Positions 1 through 9,561 of a stretch of 64,000 bases of DNA are shown here, in pieces. Position 1 is the first letter of the stretch, and every line of letters starts with the position of its first letter. Under the pieces are notes generated by a model, which made no database searches, was not told the DNA's origin, and saw nothing but the letters and a program-made list of their open reading frames with translations. The position numbers and the translations under genes were made by a program. The stretch comes from Pedobacter sp. ok626. GTDB lineage: Bacteria; Bacteroidota; Bacteroidia; Sphingobacteriales; Sphingobacteriaceae. The DNA lies in the NCBI RefSeq assembly GCF_900100435.1, contig NZ_FNEX01000020.1, positions 1 to 64,000 on the forward strand. The letters are read 5' to 3'.

Positions 1-65
1 TGATAGGTTACAGATGTAAAGGTTGTGAGATCAAAGTCGAGTAATACTAATCATCCGAAGCTTTC
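1..65 (+). rRNA. rrl: 23S ribosomal RNA, 3' end (partial)
   Basis: The first ~65 bases match the conserved 3' tail of bacterial 23S rRNA: the GAGTAATACTAATC segment corresponds to the helix before the mature end. The gene starts outside the window. The exact 3' end is estimated. A 5S gene follows ~145 bp downstream on the same strand, as expected for a 16S-23S-5S operon. Confidence 0.88.
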
Positions 66-208
66 AAGAGCAATAAACTGTTGTTTGTTCTTCCTAACTA
101 ACTTCTTTCAATAATATGTCATTTGTTTAGTAACAAATCGAGCAGGGTTAATAGCGATATTAATCAGGCAATAAAAGCGAAACGATATATACTAGATATT
201 TAAAAATA

Positions 209-320
<112 letters not shown>

Positions 321-329
321 TCTTAAAAG

Positions 330-361
330 AAAGCCGGTAGTCATAATGACTATCGGCTTTT
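330..361 (+). terminator. rRNA operon terminator
   Basis: A 14-bp stem (AAGCCGGTAGTCAT with ATGACTATCGGCTT, one G-T pair) closes on a one-base loop and runs into TTTTCTTG. It lies about 10 nt after the 5S gene, so it ends the rRNA transcript. Confidence 0.9.
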
Positions 362-551
362 CTTGTTATAGGAATTTCGTTTGTGAGGTTTTTTATTGAG
401 AATAACATTCTTTATCAACTCCTATTTACCAGAATTTTAGGCATCGGATAACGTTGCTATTTGAGATTTTTGAATTGCCTAACCGTGTTTTGTAAACAAA
501 GCCAAATATTATCTTATTTGTGCTAATTATATAGAACTAAATTGCGAATAT

Positions 552-594
552 GTGACGGGGGTCACTTATTTTGTCTATTTTTTGGTTATCTTTG
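552..594 (+). promoter_or_regulatory. Desaturase promoter with CRP/FNR-type palindrome
   Basis: GTGAC-GGGG-GTCAC (552-565) is a perfect palindrome that fits TGTGA-N6-TCAC. A Bacteroidota -7 box, TATCTTTG, lies at 587-594. No TTTG is found at the -33 position. The palindrome centre falls about 40 bp upstream of the expected transcription start (~598), which is the class II position for CRP/FNR activators. The site reading is inference; the sequence elements are directly visible. Confidence 0.55.
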
Positions 595-617
595 ATACAA
601 AATTAAAACATAAACTA

Positions 618-1598
618 ATGAATTTTTTCGCAGAGAAAAGAGGGGAAGTAATGGTGCACATTGAGAAGTATATGCTTGATATGATGCATACCTACTTAAA
701 ACCGATTGATACAAATTGGCAGCCATCTGATTTTTTGCCTGATTCTACAAGCGATACGTTTTTCCAGGATATAAAAGCATTACGTGAGAAAGCAAATGAC
801 CTTTCTTATGACTTAGTAGCGGTTTTGATTGGTGATACCATTACAGAAGAAGCTTTACCTACTTATGAATCATGGTTGGCCATGGTAGAGGGTGTAAGTC
901 GTAAAGAAGATGGTGGTTGGATGAGATGGAATCGTCATTGGACTGCAGAAGAGAATAGGCACGGTGATTTGCTAAATAAGTATCTTTACCTTTCGGGTCG
1001 TGTTGATATGCGGCAGATGGAAATTTCTACACAGTATCTGATTGCTGATGGTTTTGATATTGGCACTGGTCATGATCCCTATAGAAACTTTATTTATACT
1101 AGTTTCCAGGAAATGGCAACCAATATTTCACACAGAAGGGTAGCTTCGTTAGCGAAAAGGGATGGTGATACATTGTTATCTAAAATGTGTGGTGTAATTG
1201 CCTCTGATGAGGCTCGTCATGCAAAAGCTTATAAAGATTTTATGAGTAAGATATTTGAAGTGGACCCTAGCGAAGCAATGATCGCTTTTGAGGATATGAT
1301 GCGCCAGAAGATCGTAATGCCTGCACATTTCCTTCGTGAGATGGGCTTGAAAATTGGACAAACTTTTGGACACTTTACAGATGCAGCACAACGCTTAGGT
1401 GTTTATACCGCTGTAGATTATGTAGAGATTATGCAACAACTAATTGAAGAGTGGAAATTAGATAGCATGCGCGACTTAAATGAGGCTGGAGAAAAAGCCC
1501 GTGATTATATCATGGCTCTTCCTTCGAGGCTATTACGTGTTGCCGATCGTATGAAAGCTCCAACAATGGATTATAAGTTTAGCTGGATACATGCTTAA
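618..1598 (+). CDS. Acyl-[acyl-carrier-protein] desaturase (soluble, di-iron)
   Basis: The 326-residue product belongs to the plant-type soluble stearoyl-ACP desaturase family (fatty acid desaturase type 2), which uses O2 and reduced ferredoxin to insert a double bond into ACP-bound acyl chains. The two di-iron ligand motifs are visible: EENRHGD in the first half and DEARHAK in the second, each an ExxH element on a helix. A longer reading from a GTG at 552 is unlikely, because its first codons overlap the palindrome and -7 box. ATG 618 gives the usual MNFFAEKR-like start; ATG 651 is also possible. The gene stands alone between the rRNA operon and icmF and ends in a shared bidirectional terminator. 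The family call is firm; the chain-length specificity is unknown. Confidence 0.92.
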   Translation: MNFFAEKRGEVMVHIEKYMLDMMHTYLKPIDTNWQPSDFLPDSTSDTFFQDIKALREKANDLSYDLVAVLIGDTITEEALPTYESWLAMVEGVSRKEDGGWMRWNRHWTAEENRHGDLLNKYLYLSGRVDMRQMEISTQYLIADGFDIGTGHDPYRNFIYTSFQEMATNISHRRVASLAKRDGDTLLSKMCGVIASDEARHAKAYKDFMSKIFEVDPSEAMIAFEDMMRQKIVMPAHFLREMGLKIGQTFGHFTDAAQRLGVYTAVDYVEIMQQLIEEWKLDSMRDLNEAGEKARDYIMALPSRLLRVADRMKAPTMDYKFSWIHA

Positions 1599-1613
1599 TT
1601 AGAAGACATCAAT

Positions 1614-1657
1614 AAACAAGAAAGCCTGAATAAATATTTATTCAGGCTTTCTTGTTT
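1614..1657. terminator. Bidirectional terminator, 44-bp perfect palindrome
   Basis: Positions 1614-1657 read identically on both strands (AAACAAGAAAGCC... mirrored around 1635.5). The palindrome lies between the convergent desaturase and icmF genes, with T runs on either exit. It therefore serves both transcripts. Confidence 0.88.
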
Positions 1658-1674
1658 TAAAGCACTTGTACCAA

Positions 1675-4600
1675 TTACATATTTCTGCGGTACTGGCCGC
1701 CAACTTCATAAAGTGCATTGGATATTTGACCCAAACTACATATTTTACAAACTTCCACCAGTTGTTCGAATATATTATCTCCTGCTATTGCAGATTTTTG
1801 CAGGTTCTTTAATGCGGCTTCAGCTTTGTCTGAATTTCTCTCCTGAAAGGATTTAAGTGCAGTGATTTGGTATTGTTTTTCTTCTTCCGTAGCACGAATA
1901 ACTTCTCCAGGGACAATCGTAGGCGAACCATTCTTATTTAGGAAAGTATTAACTCCAACAATGGGATATTCTCCGGTGTGCTTTAAAGTTTCATAGTATA
2001 AACTCTCCTCCTGGATTTTGCCTCGTTGATACATGGTTTCCATAGCACCTAATACCCCTCCTCTATCGTTGATACGCTTAAATTCTTGCAATACGGCATC
2101 TTCTACCAGATCAGTAAGATCTTCAATTATAAAAGCTCCCTGTAAAGGATTTTCATTTTTAGCAAGACCGAGTTCACGGTTAATAATCAGCTGAATAGCC
2201 ATGGCCCTGCGAACTGATTCTTCGGTAGGGGTGGTAATGGCCTCATCATAGGCATTGGTATGTAGGGAATTGCAATTGTCATATATGGCATACAAAGCCT
2301 GCAATGTGGTACGAATATCGTTAAAGTCTATTTCTTGAGCGTGAAGTGAGCGACCGGATGTTTGAATGTGATATTTTAGCTTTTGCGATCTGTCGTTTCC
2401 TTTATACTTGTTTTTAATGGCTTTAGCCCAAATGCGGCGCGCTACGCGACCAATAACAGAATACTCGGGATCAATGCCGTTAGAGAAGAAGAACGATAGG
2501 TTGGGCGCGAAATCGTCAATATTCATCCCTCTGCTTAAATAGTACTCAACAAATGTAAAACCGTTACTTAGTGTAAAGGCCAGCTGTGAGATTGGGTTTG
2601 CACCTGCTTCTGCAATGTGATACCCCGAAATGGATACAGAATAGAAATTACGTACCTTTTCGCTAATGAAATAGCTTTGGATATCGCCCATCATCCTTAA
2701 GGCAAACTCTGTAGAAAAGATACAGGTGTTTTGGGCCTGATCTTCTTTTAGAATATCAGCTTGAACGGTGCCACGCACAGTACTGATGGCATGCGCACGT
2801 ATTTTGGCGTAAACGTCGGCAGGTAAAACCTGATCACCGGTAACACCTAAAAGCATTAAGCCAAGTCCATTATTTCCTTCAGGAAGTGAGCCACTATAAG
2901 TTGGCCTTTCTAGTCCTTTGGCTTTGTAAATCTGCTTTATCTTTTCATCAGTTTCTTTTTCCAGTCCATGTGTTACGATGTATTTTTCGCATTGCTGATC
3001 AATTGCAGCATTCATGAAAAAGCCGAGTAGCATAGGAGCAGGGCCATTGATAGTCATGGATACGGATGTTGATGGTGCACACAGATCGAAACCGGAGTAC
3101 AGTTTTTTAGCATCATCAATAGTTGCTATACTTACGCCTGAGTTACCAATTTTACCATAGATATCTGGTCTGATATGTGGATCTTCACCGTATAGGGTAA
3201 CGGAGTCGAAGGCTGTAGATAAACGATGCGCAGGCTGACCTAAGGAAACATAATGGAACCTTTTATTGGTTCTTTCAGGACCGCCCTCTCCGGCAAACAT
3301 ACGTGTTGGATCCTCTCCTTCACGCTTTAATGGAAATACACCAGCAGCATAAGGAAATTCTCCCGGTACATTTTCTGTTAAGAGCCAGCGAAGGATATCT
3401 CCCCAGTCTTCGTATCTAGGTAATGATACCTTTGGGATTTGCAGTTTAGATAAGGATTCATAGAATAATGGCTGTTTGATTTCCTTATCTCTTACCTTGT
3501 AAACGAAATACTCTTGCTTGTATTTTAGTTTCGTTTCAGGCCATTGACGGAGTAGGCGCTTGCATTCTCCATCTAATTGCTCCTCCAGGTGTTTATATAT
3601 ATCTTGAAGTGTTTCTGTAAGGTTTTCACTTGCAGGAACATCTTTTGTGGTCCGTTCTTCCTGTGATAATTTGATTACCCCTTGTAATTGATATAATTTT
3701 CGGGCAATGGAACTTTGCTTTTCTACCCATTCATTATAGGTTTGACTAGCTTCAGTAATTTCTGCCAAGTACCTGATCCTGTCTGGCGGAATGATGTATA
3801 TCTTTTCGGACTGCTCAGCTGTCAGTTCCATCTGGGCATCAAATTTAACGCCTGTTTTCTCTTTAATTTTATCCATCAAAGATGTAAACAGATTATTCAT
3901 GCCTGGATCATTGAATTGAGAGGCCATAGTGCCATATACGGGGATGGTTTCATCTTTGGCATCAAAGAGGTTGTGATTGCGCTTATACTGTTTACGTACA
4001 TCTCTTAACGCATCAAGAGCACCTCTTTTGTCGAACTTATTTATTGCTACCAAATCAGCAAAATCAAGCATATCGATTTTTTCAAGCTGTGAAGCCGCAC
4101 CAAACTCTGGTGTCATTACATATAAGGATACATCACAATGTTCGGTGATCTCGGTGTCAGATTGACCAATTCCTGAGGTTTCAACAATGATAAGGTCATA
4201 CCCGGCAGCTTTGCAGATGTCAATACTTTCCTGTACATTTTTAGATAAGGCAAGGTTGGCTTGTCTTGTGGCGAGCGAGCGCATATATACGCGTGGGTTA
4301 TTGATGGCGTTCATACGAATTCTATCGCCCAATAATGCACCGCCTGTTTTACGTTTAGAAGGGTCGACAGATATAATTGCCAACGTTTTATCTTTCACTT
4401 CTACCAAGAATCTTCTTACCAGTTCATCCACAAGGGATGATTTTCCTGAACCACCGGTTCCTGTAATACCCAATACGGGTGCCTGGTTACTTAAGGTTAG
4501 CTTTTTTAATTCATTTACGAATTTTAGTGCGGCCTCTGGATCATTTTCGGCCACTGTAATAGCAGCAGCAATACTTTTAACGTCTTTCTGAGGGATAGAT

Positions 4601-5067
4601 TTAAGTTCTCCGTTTAACGATTTTGTAGTGATGTAATCAGTTTGCTCCAGCATGCTATTGATCATGCCCTGGAGTCCCATTTTACGACCATCATCAGGAG
4701 AGAATATTTTTGTTATGCCATAGGCCTGAAGTTCTTCTATTTCTGAAGGTAATATTACACCACCTCCGCCGCCGAATATTTTAATATGGGTGGCACCACG
4801 TTCTCGCAGCAGGTCGTACATATATTTGAAATACTCTATATGACCACCTTGATAAGACGTCATGGCAATACCCTGAACATCCTCTTGTATTGCGCAATTC
4901 ACAACTTCATCCACAGAGCGGTTGTGGCCTAAGTGTATAACTTCGGCACCTGAAGATTGTAGGATACGGCGCATGATGTTAATTGTAGCGTCGTGCCCAT
5001 CAAAAAGTGCGGCAGCGGTAACAAAACGGATTTTATGTTTGGGTTTATAGATTTCAACTTGCTCCAT
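1675..5067 (-). CDS. icmF: Fused isobutyryl-CoA mutase (IcmF)
   Basis: The 1130-residue product has the IcmF domain order. An N-terminal B12-binding domain (about residues 10-145) carries the cobalamin-ligand motif DGHDAT near residue 23. A MeaB-type GTPase chaperone follows, with P-loop GTGGSGKS at 203-210. A linker leads to the large acyl-CoA mutase barrel (about 560 to the end). The segments GVFPLKREGEDPTRMF and QTSGRSLHAQ are typical of IcmF and differ from methylmalonyl-CoA mutase, so the preferred reaction is isobutyryl-CoA to n-butyryl-CoA. Activity on other branched acyl-CoAs such as pivalyl or isovaleryl is known in the family. The length is normal and intact. A -7 box lies 23 nt upstream of the start. 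The enzyme links branched-chain amino acid breakdown to fatty acid metabolism. Confidence 0.93.
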   Translation of the reverse strand: MEQVEIYKPKHKIRFVTAAALFDGHDATINIMRRILQSSGAEVIHLGHNRSVDEVVNCAIQEDVQGIAMTSYQGGHIEYFKYMYDLLRERGATHIKIFGGGGGVILPSEIEELQAYGITKIFSPDDGRKMGLQGMINSMLEQTDYITTKSLNGELKSIPQKDVKSIAAAITVAENDPEAALKFVNELKKLTLSNQAPVLGITGTGGSGKSSLVDELVRRFLVEVKDKTLAIISVDPSKRKTGGALLGDRIRMNAINNPRVYMRSLATRQANLALSKNVQESIDICKAAGYDLIIVETSGIGQSDTEITEHCDVSLYVMTPEFGAASQLEKIDMLDFADLVAINKFDKRGALDALRDVRKQYKRNHNLFDAKDETIPVYGTMASQFNDPGMNNLFTSLMDKIKEKTGVKFDAQMELTAEQSEKIYIIPPDRIRYLAEITEASQTYNEWVEKQSSIARKLYQLQGVIKLSQEERTTKDVPASENLTETLQDIYKHLEEQLDGECKRLLRQWPETKLKYKQEYFVYKVRDKEIKQPLFYESLSKLQIPKVSLPRYEDWGDILRWLLTENVPGEFPYAAGVFPLKREGEDPTRMFAGEGGPERTNKRFHYVSLGQPAHRLSTAFDSVTLYGEDPHIRPDIYGKIGNSGVSIATIDDAKKLYSGFDLCAPSTSVSMTINGPAPMLLGFFMNAAIDQQCEKYIVTHGLEKETDEKIKQIYKAKGLERPTYSGSLPEGNNGLGLMLLGVTGDQVLPADVYAKIRAHAISTVRGTVQADILKEDQAQNTCIFSTEFALRMMGDIQSYFISEKVRNFYSVSISGYHIAEAGANPISQLAFTLSNGFTFVEYYLSRGMNIDDFAPNLSFFFSNGIDPEYSVIGRVARRIWAKAIKNKYKGNDRSQKLKYHIQTSGRSLHAQEIDFNDIRTTLQALYAIYDNCNSLHTNAYDEAITTPTEESVRRAMAIQLIINRELGLAKNENPLQGAFIIEDLTDLVEDAVLQEFKRINDRGGVLGAMETMYQRGKIQEESLYYETLKHTGEYPIVGVNTFLNKNGSPTIVPGEVIRATEEEKQYQITALKSFQERNSDKAEAALKNLQKSAIAGDNIFEQLVEVCKICSLGQISNALYEVGGQYRRNM

Positions 5068-5089
5068 AATAGGTTTTATAATTGGTAGG

Positions 5090-5097
5090 CAAAGGTA
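5090..5097 (-). promoter_or_regulatory. icmF -7 promoter element
   Basis: On the minus strand this reads TACCTTTG, an exact TAnnTTTG -7 box, placed for a short leader before the icmF ATG at 5067. No TTTG is seen at the -33 position, so the promoter may be weak or need an activator. Confidence 0.5.
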
Positions 5098-5157
5098 ACA
5101 AAAACTGGCCGGAGGGCGATAGAAATAGGCCTATCAAATACATGAAGTCGGTAAACA

Positions 5158-5195
5158 AAAAGGCTGTTCTGGTTTTTGTTCCAGAACAGCCTTTT
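5158..5195. terminator. Terminator after pafA
   Basis: A 15-bp perfect stem (AAAAGGCTGTTCTGG with its complement) encloses an 8-nt loop and is flanked by A and T runs. It lies just downstream of the pafA stop on the minus strand and upstream of icmF, so it separates the two genes. Confidence 0.88.
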
Positions 5196-5217
5196 AATGC
5201 TAGTAGAATAGCCCTTT

Positions 5218-6882
5218 TTATGGGTTGGTAAGCTCCGTTATTGGTTCGCCAATGCAGCCACTAGGCATTTGTATGTGTAACATAGCAGCTAAAGTCGCTG
5301 CAATGTCCGTCATGTAGTGTTGTTTATTGGTTTTTCCTGGCTTTACATTCCATCCCATAAACACACAAGGAATGTGTGCGTCATACGGAGCCCAAGCACC
5401 ATGTGTCGTACCTGTGCCACTACCGCTAAAATAGTTTGATTTTAACACGTAGTAGACGTCGCCACTTCTGCCATAATTGTAACCATAAGTGAGTGATTTT
5501 TTTAGCTGTTCAGGTAAGGTGGTTACAGCAAGTTTACTCAAGTCAACAGCATCAAAAACCTCATCTTGAGTTCTCAGTATATCTATCGCTAATGATTTTA
5601 TGGCATCAAAGTCTGCTTTTGTAGACTTTATCGCTTCAAGGTTAAAGTAAAGCTGACCGTTTGCAGAGGATTCGATTGCATTTTTTACTTTAAAGTTTTC
5701 GGCTATCTCGGCATTTATCTTTTTTAGAACAGGACCTTCACTAAATGTTCCTCCGGGTAACTTATTTTCAGTCATAAAACCAGCAACATGTGCTGCTCCA
5801 TGATCTGCAGAAAGGAAGAACAAGTAATTTCCTTTACCAAATTTGCTATCCAGATAATTAAAGAAATCTTCCAGATCCTTATCGAGTCTCAAGTAGGTAT
5901 CTTCGGCCTCTATAGAGTTAGGACCATATTGGTGACCTACATAATCTGTGGCTGAACAGCTTACTGCTAAGAAGTCTGTTGTATTGTTTTGCCCCATTTG
6001 CTCTGACGCGATAGCCAATTTAGCCAAATCAAGTGTCATCGTATTTCCATAAGGCGTACTTTTAATGATTTCGTAGTTTTTGCCTATGTAAAGCTTTAAT
6101 GGGTGAGGGAAAGTAGGTGTTTCTTCGCCTCTTGTTTTCCTTTCATATATTTTATTATCAGCAGTACTCTGTGTATAGCTTTCAATAGGATAAAGCGTGT
6201 TCCAGTTTTTTGCAAAAAACTGATCTGCTGGTTTTTGTTTGTTGTAATCCTGAATCCAGGTTGGCAGCTGTTTCATGTAATAAGTACTTGTAATCCAGTT
6301 GCCACTTTGAGAGTCAAACCAGTAAGCTGCATTAGCAGCATGTCCAGCTGGCAGTATCGAACCGCGATCTTTAAGCGAAATTCCTATTACTTTACTTTTG
6401 AAATTGGTCGCTAAACGAAGTTCATCGGTGATGGTAGTGGTCAACATATTTTTGGGCGACATTACGCCTGCCCTTGAAGTGCTTCCAACAGTAGTTACGG
6501 TGGTGTCTTCCGCACAATACATATCCCTTTTTAATTTACGGTCATACCAGTCATTACCTACAATTCCATTGATTGCCGGAGTGGATCCGGTGTAAATACT
6601 GGAGTGTCCGCAAGCCGTAATGGTAGGGGTATAGGGGATTAAAGTGTTTTCGGCAGAGAATCCTTCGTTAATTAATCTCTTAAAACCACCACTAGAATAT
6701 CTGCTGTAGTACCTATACAAATAATCCCATCTCATTTGGTCTACAATCAGCCCCACTACTATTTTGGGTCTGTTGACATCAACGGCGGTTTCTTTCGATC
6801 CGCTTTTTACCACTTTTTTTTGTGCTGTTGATAATTGACTGATCAGCACAAATGCGGTAAATAATAAATAAGTTTTTTTCAT
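5218..6882 (-). CDS. pafA: Alkaline phosphatase PafA family, exported
   Basis: The 554-residue protein starts with a clear signal peptide (residues 1-20, ending STAQ) and has the alkaline phosphatase superfamily fold of Elizabethkingia PafA. Visible active-site elements are the metal-binding VDQMRWD near 47, TITACGH with the presumed nucleophile Thr89, Asn110 in GIVGND, and SLKDRG with the Lys/Arg pair typical of PafA monoesterases. Later metal ligands lie in SADHGAAH. PafA enzymes release phosphate from many organic phosphomonoesters in the periplasm and supply P without strict Pho control. The gene is monocistronic, with its own terminator. Confidence 0.9.
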   Translation of the reverse strand: MKKTYLLFTAFVLISQLSTAQKKVVKSGSKETAVDVNRPKIVVGLIVDQMRWDYLYRYYSRYSSGGFKRLINEGFSAENTLIPYTPTITACGHSSIYTGSTPAINGIVGNDWYDRKLKRDMYCAEDTTVTTVGSTSRAGVMSPKNMLTTTITDELRLATNFKSKVIGISLKDRGSILPAGHAANAAYWFDSQSGNWITSTYYMKQLPTWIQDYNKQKPADQFFAKNWNTLYPIESYTQSTADNKIYERKTRGEETPTFPHPLKLYIGKNYEIIKSTPYGNTMTLDLAKLAIASEQMGQNNTTDFLAVSCSATDYVGHQYGPNSIEAEDTYLRLDKDLEDFFNYLDSKFGKGNYLFFLSADHGAAHVAGFMTENKLPGGTFSEGPVLKKINAEIAENFKVKNAIESSANGQLYFNLEAIKSTKADFDAIKSLAIDILRTQDEVFDAVDLSKLAVTTLPEQLKKSLTYGYNYGRSGDVYYVLKSNYFSGSGTGTTHGAWAPYDAHIPCVFMGWNVKPGKTNKQHYMTDIAATLAAMLHIQMPSGCIGEPITELTNP

Positions 6883-7014
6883 TGTGTGTTATTTATTGGT
6901 TAGCGTGCTTATGCAACGCTTTAAGGTTTCATTTAAAGATGTGAAATCTTTACGTGATTAGCCTATAAATATAAATACTTGATGATAAGTATTCTTTAAC
7001 GTTATGTAAAGATT

Positions 7015-8301
7015 CTATAGCACTTCTGCGACTACAAATGTACTTCCGCCTATGAAAATGAGGTCGTTGGTTGCTGCATTTTTTTTTGCGGCCTCCACTG
7101 CCAGGTTAATGGTGTCAAAGACCCGACCATTTAGCCCATACTTTTTAGCTTCAGCAGCTAAATCAGCAGCGGGTAATGCTCTTTCTAGCTGTGGTTGACA
7201 GAAATAATAAATAGCATTTACTGGTAGTAGGGCTAACACACCACTTATGTCTTTATCCTTCACCATTCCAATTACCATATGCAACTGCTCATGATCCGTT
7301 GTATTGATGTTTTGCATCACTTCTGTAATGCCAGCTTTATTATGTCCAGTATCGCAAATAACAAGCGGATGATCACTTAATCTCTGCCATCTGCCTTGAA
7401 GCCCTGTTAAATCTTTAACATGTTTTAGCGCATGGTAGACATGATCATCTGCAATTTTATAACCTTTTTCTTTTAAAATGGTGATGGCCTGTAATACCGT
7501 AAGCACATTTTTTAATTGGTAGAGGCCATTAAGGTCAAGTTCAATGTTCTTATAAAGAGGAACTGTATCCTTGTAAACTGTAGTATTGAGGTATTCCTTT
7601 TCTCTGCTTGTATTTGCTAGGTGGAGTTCCTGGTCTGCAAAAACAATTGCACTGCCAGTTTCTATAGCTTTTGTAATAAATACCTGATCTATTTCTGCTT
7701 GTTTTTCTCCAATAACTACGGGTACGCCAGCCTTAATGATTCCTGCTTTTTCCAGTGCAATTTCAGGCAATGTATTGCCCAATATATTGGTATGATCAAG
7801 ACTGATATTGGTAATGACTGATAATTCGGGAGTAATGATGTTTGTGGAGTCTAAGCGACCACCTAATCCCACTTCTATAATAGCGATGTCTACTTTCTCT
7901 GTAGCAAAAAAGGAAAAGGCCATAGCTACCGTAACCTCAAAAAAGGAAGGACTGATTTCCTCCATAATTGACTGTTGTTGATTTACAAAATCAGTAACAA
8001 AGCTCTCGGGAATCATTTCTCCATTGATTCTGATGCGCTCCCTGAAGTCTTTAAGGTGAGGAGAGGTATACAAGCCGGTTTTATAACCCGCCTGTTGAAA
8101 GATAGCAGCCAGCATATGAGATGTGGATCCTTTACCATTTGTACCACCAACATGGATGGTTTTGAACTTGGTTTGTGGATTGCCCAGATTTTCGCACATG
8201 GCTACTGTATTGTGCAGATCTTTTCTAAAAGCAACAGCGCCAACGCGTGTAAACATTGGCAGCTTGCTGTATAAATAGTCTAGTGTTTGCTTATAATTCA
8301 T
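7015..8301 (-). CDS. folC: Bifunctional folylpolyglutamate / dihydrofolate synthase
   Basis: The product (428 aa) is a Mur-ligase-like enzyme that adds glutamate to dihydropteroate and to tetrahydrofolates using ATP. The ATP-binding loop GGTNGKGSTSHM and the downstream SPHLKDFRERIRING are characteristic of FolC, and the SLDHTNILG segment is also typical. A TTG ten codons upstream could start a longer reading, but the ATG at 8301 (MNYKQTLDYL) fits the family start. The gene is last in the minus-strand exbB-exbD-tonB series, 40 nt after the TonB-like gene, so it is probably co-transcribed with that cluster although its function is unrelated. Confidence 0.93.
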   Translation of the reverse strand: MNYKQTLDYLYSKLPMFTRVGAVAFRKDLHNTVAMCENLGNPQTKFKTIHVGGTNGKGSTSHMLAAIFQQAGYKTGLYTSPHLKDFRERIRINGEMIPESFVTDFVNQQQSIMEEISPSFFEVTVAMAFSFFATEKVDIAIIEVGLGGRLDSTNIITPELSVITNISLDHTNILGNTLPEIALEKAGIIKAGVPVVIGEKQAEIDQVFITKAIETGSAIVFADQELHLANTSREKEYLNTTVYKDTVPLYKNIELDLNGLYQLKNVLTVLQAITILKEKGYKIADDHVYHALKHVKDLTGLQGRWQRLSDHPLVICDTGHNKAGITEVMQNINTTDHEQLHMVIGMVKDKDISGVLALLPVNAIYYFCQPQLERALPAADLAAEAKKYGLNGRVFDTINLAVEAAKKNAATNDLIFIGGSTFVVAEVL

Positions 8302-8341
8302 TTGTAAAGCCTGAGGTGGCAAAATTACCAAAGCGAACGAA

Positions 8342-9160
8342 TTATTTCACTTTAAAGTTGAAAACAACTACACCAATTTGAACATCAGGAGCAGATTCTG
8401 ACTGTGTTAAGCGTGCGCCCATTACCGCATCTTTACATTTTTGCCATAATTCTCTGTCATTTAGGGTCGTTCCTTTAACTCCAGGAGTGGCAGCGATTAC
8501 GATTCCACTCTTATTGATACTTATCCTTACTGCAATTTTTCCTGTTTTTTGTCCATCATCTTGCGGAGTTACGAGGTTGGTAAATTTCCTTAGAGCGATT
8601 GGTGTTTCTCCAAAACCAGAACCACCCTCACCATAATTGTTGGCAAGTGGGTCACCATTAACACTTCCCTGATTACCCGGTGTAGCGCCTGTTCCATCAC
8701 CACCGCCAGTACCTTTATTGGCTTTCCCTTTATAGAGCGCATTTTGGTTGATGGTAGGCTTGGCAGGTTTACTTTCTGTTGTAGTAGCAACAGGAGTGGA
8801 TGTGCTTTTGGTTGCTTTTGTCTTTATACTTACAGCATCTTCAGTGCTTTGAGTTACAATTTCCTTATCACTGGTTTGTGCAGTAGATTTTTGAGGAGTG
8901 GGTTCGTCCGGCACCACTTTGTCTGGTGCTTGTTTATTCGCATTCGGATCGGCCGATGGCTCCTCAATACTTGTGTAATCCGTCCCCATACCCTCTACAG
9001 AAGTTCCGTAATTGACTACCATACCGCCCATACCGGCCTCAACTTCGGGCTTAAAGGTACCAATAGCGATAAAAAAGCTTAATGCAAGCAGAACGGCCAT
9101 GATGCCGGTTGATATCGCCAGTGCTTTAGGATAATTATTTTCTTCTTTAGGATAGGTCAT
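8342..9160 (-). CDS. TonB-like energy transducer
   Basis: The 272-residue protein has a short cytoplasmic start, one N-terminal membrane helix (about residues 12-33), a long Pro/Thr/Lys-rich and then Gly-rich periplasmic spacer (60-185), and a C-terminal domain of the TonB/TolA type. In that domain, GKIAVRISINKSGIV matches the beta-strand core of TonB_C. The canonical YP motif is missing, so it may act more like TolA than classical TonB. Its start codon shares one base with the exbD stop (TAATG), which implies translational coupling. It should pass proton-motive force from ExbB/ExbD to an outer-membrane partner, possibly the barrel protein encoded upstream in the cluster. Confidence 0.82.
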   Translation of the reverse strand: MTYPKEENNYPKALAISTGIMAVLLALSFFIAIGTFKPEVEAGMGGMVVNYGTSVEGMGTDYTSIEEPSADPNANKQAPDKVVPDEPTPQKSTAQTSDKEIVTQSTEDAVSIKTKATKSTSTPVATTTESKPAKPTINQNALYKGKANKGTGGGDGTGATPGNQGSVNGDPLANNYGEGGSGFGETPIALRKFTNLVTPQDDGQKTGKIAVRISINKSGIVIAATPGVKGTTLNDRELWQKCKDAVMGARLTQSESAPDVQIGVVVFNFKVK

Positions 9161-9561
9161 TATTTCTTAGGTTCTACAGCTAGTACAACTTTCAGTTTCA
9201 ATTTGTTTGCCACATCAAATACCTGCATGGTATTCTCTATAGAAACACCTCTGGCCACATAAAGTACAATAGTCAGATCCGGTGAGGCTTTTTGAAGCGT
9301 CTCTATCATCGGTTGCATTTGATCCAACGAAACCTTTTGTTTGTCAACAAAATAATTTAGCTTCTCATCTATAGATACAGTAACGGTTTTTTGCGCCGAA
9401 GATTGCTGTCCGGATTCAGAACGAGGTAACAATAGCTTTACTACTTGCGGATTTACTACGGCTGAAGCCAATAGGAAAAACAGCAGCAGAAAGAACATGA
9501 TATCGTTCAGGGCAGAGGTATGAACTTCTACAGTCCCTTTATTTCTTTTGCGTAGATTCAT
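9160..9561 (-). CDS. ExbD/TolR biopolymer transport protein
   Basis: The 133-residue product has the ExbD/TolR layout: a short cytoplasmic tail, one membrane helix (about residues 18-37) holding the SALNDIMFFLLLF segment with the conserved proton-carrying Asp, and a periplasmic domain with YFVDKQKV and a DLTIVLYVARG strand. It pairs with ExbB to use the proton-motive force. Both ends overlap neighbours by one base (TAATG with exbB before it and the TonB-like gene after it), so the three subunits are tightly coupled. Confidence 0.9.
   Translation of the reverse strand: MNLRKRNKGTVEVHTSALNDIMFFLLLFFLLASAVVNPQVVKLLLPRSESGQQSSAQKTVTVSIDEKLNYFVDKQKVSLDQMQPMIETLQKASPDLTIVLYVARGVSIENTMQVFDVANKLKLKVVLAVEPKK

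Noticed and set aside
552..617. N-terminal extension of the desaturase from GTG 552
   Set aside because: These bases are the promoter palindrome and -7 box, and the family start is at 618.
4187..4591. 134-codon plus-strand ORF inside icmF
   Set aside because: Antisense to the GTPase-domain coding region, with no family similarity or promoter. Similar antisense ORFs elsewhere in the window were dropped for the same reason.
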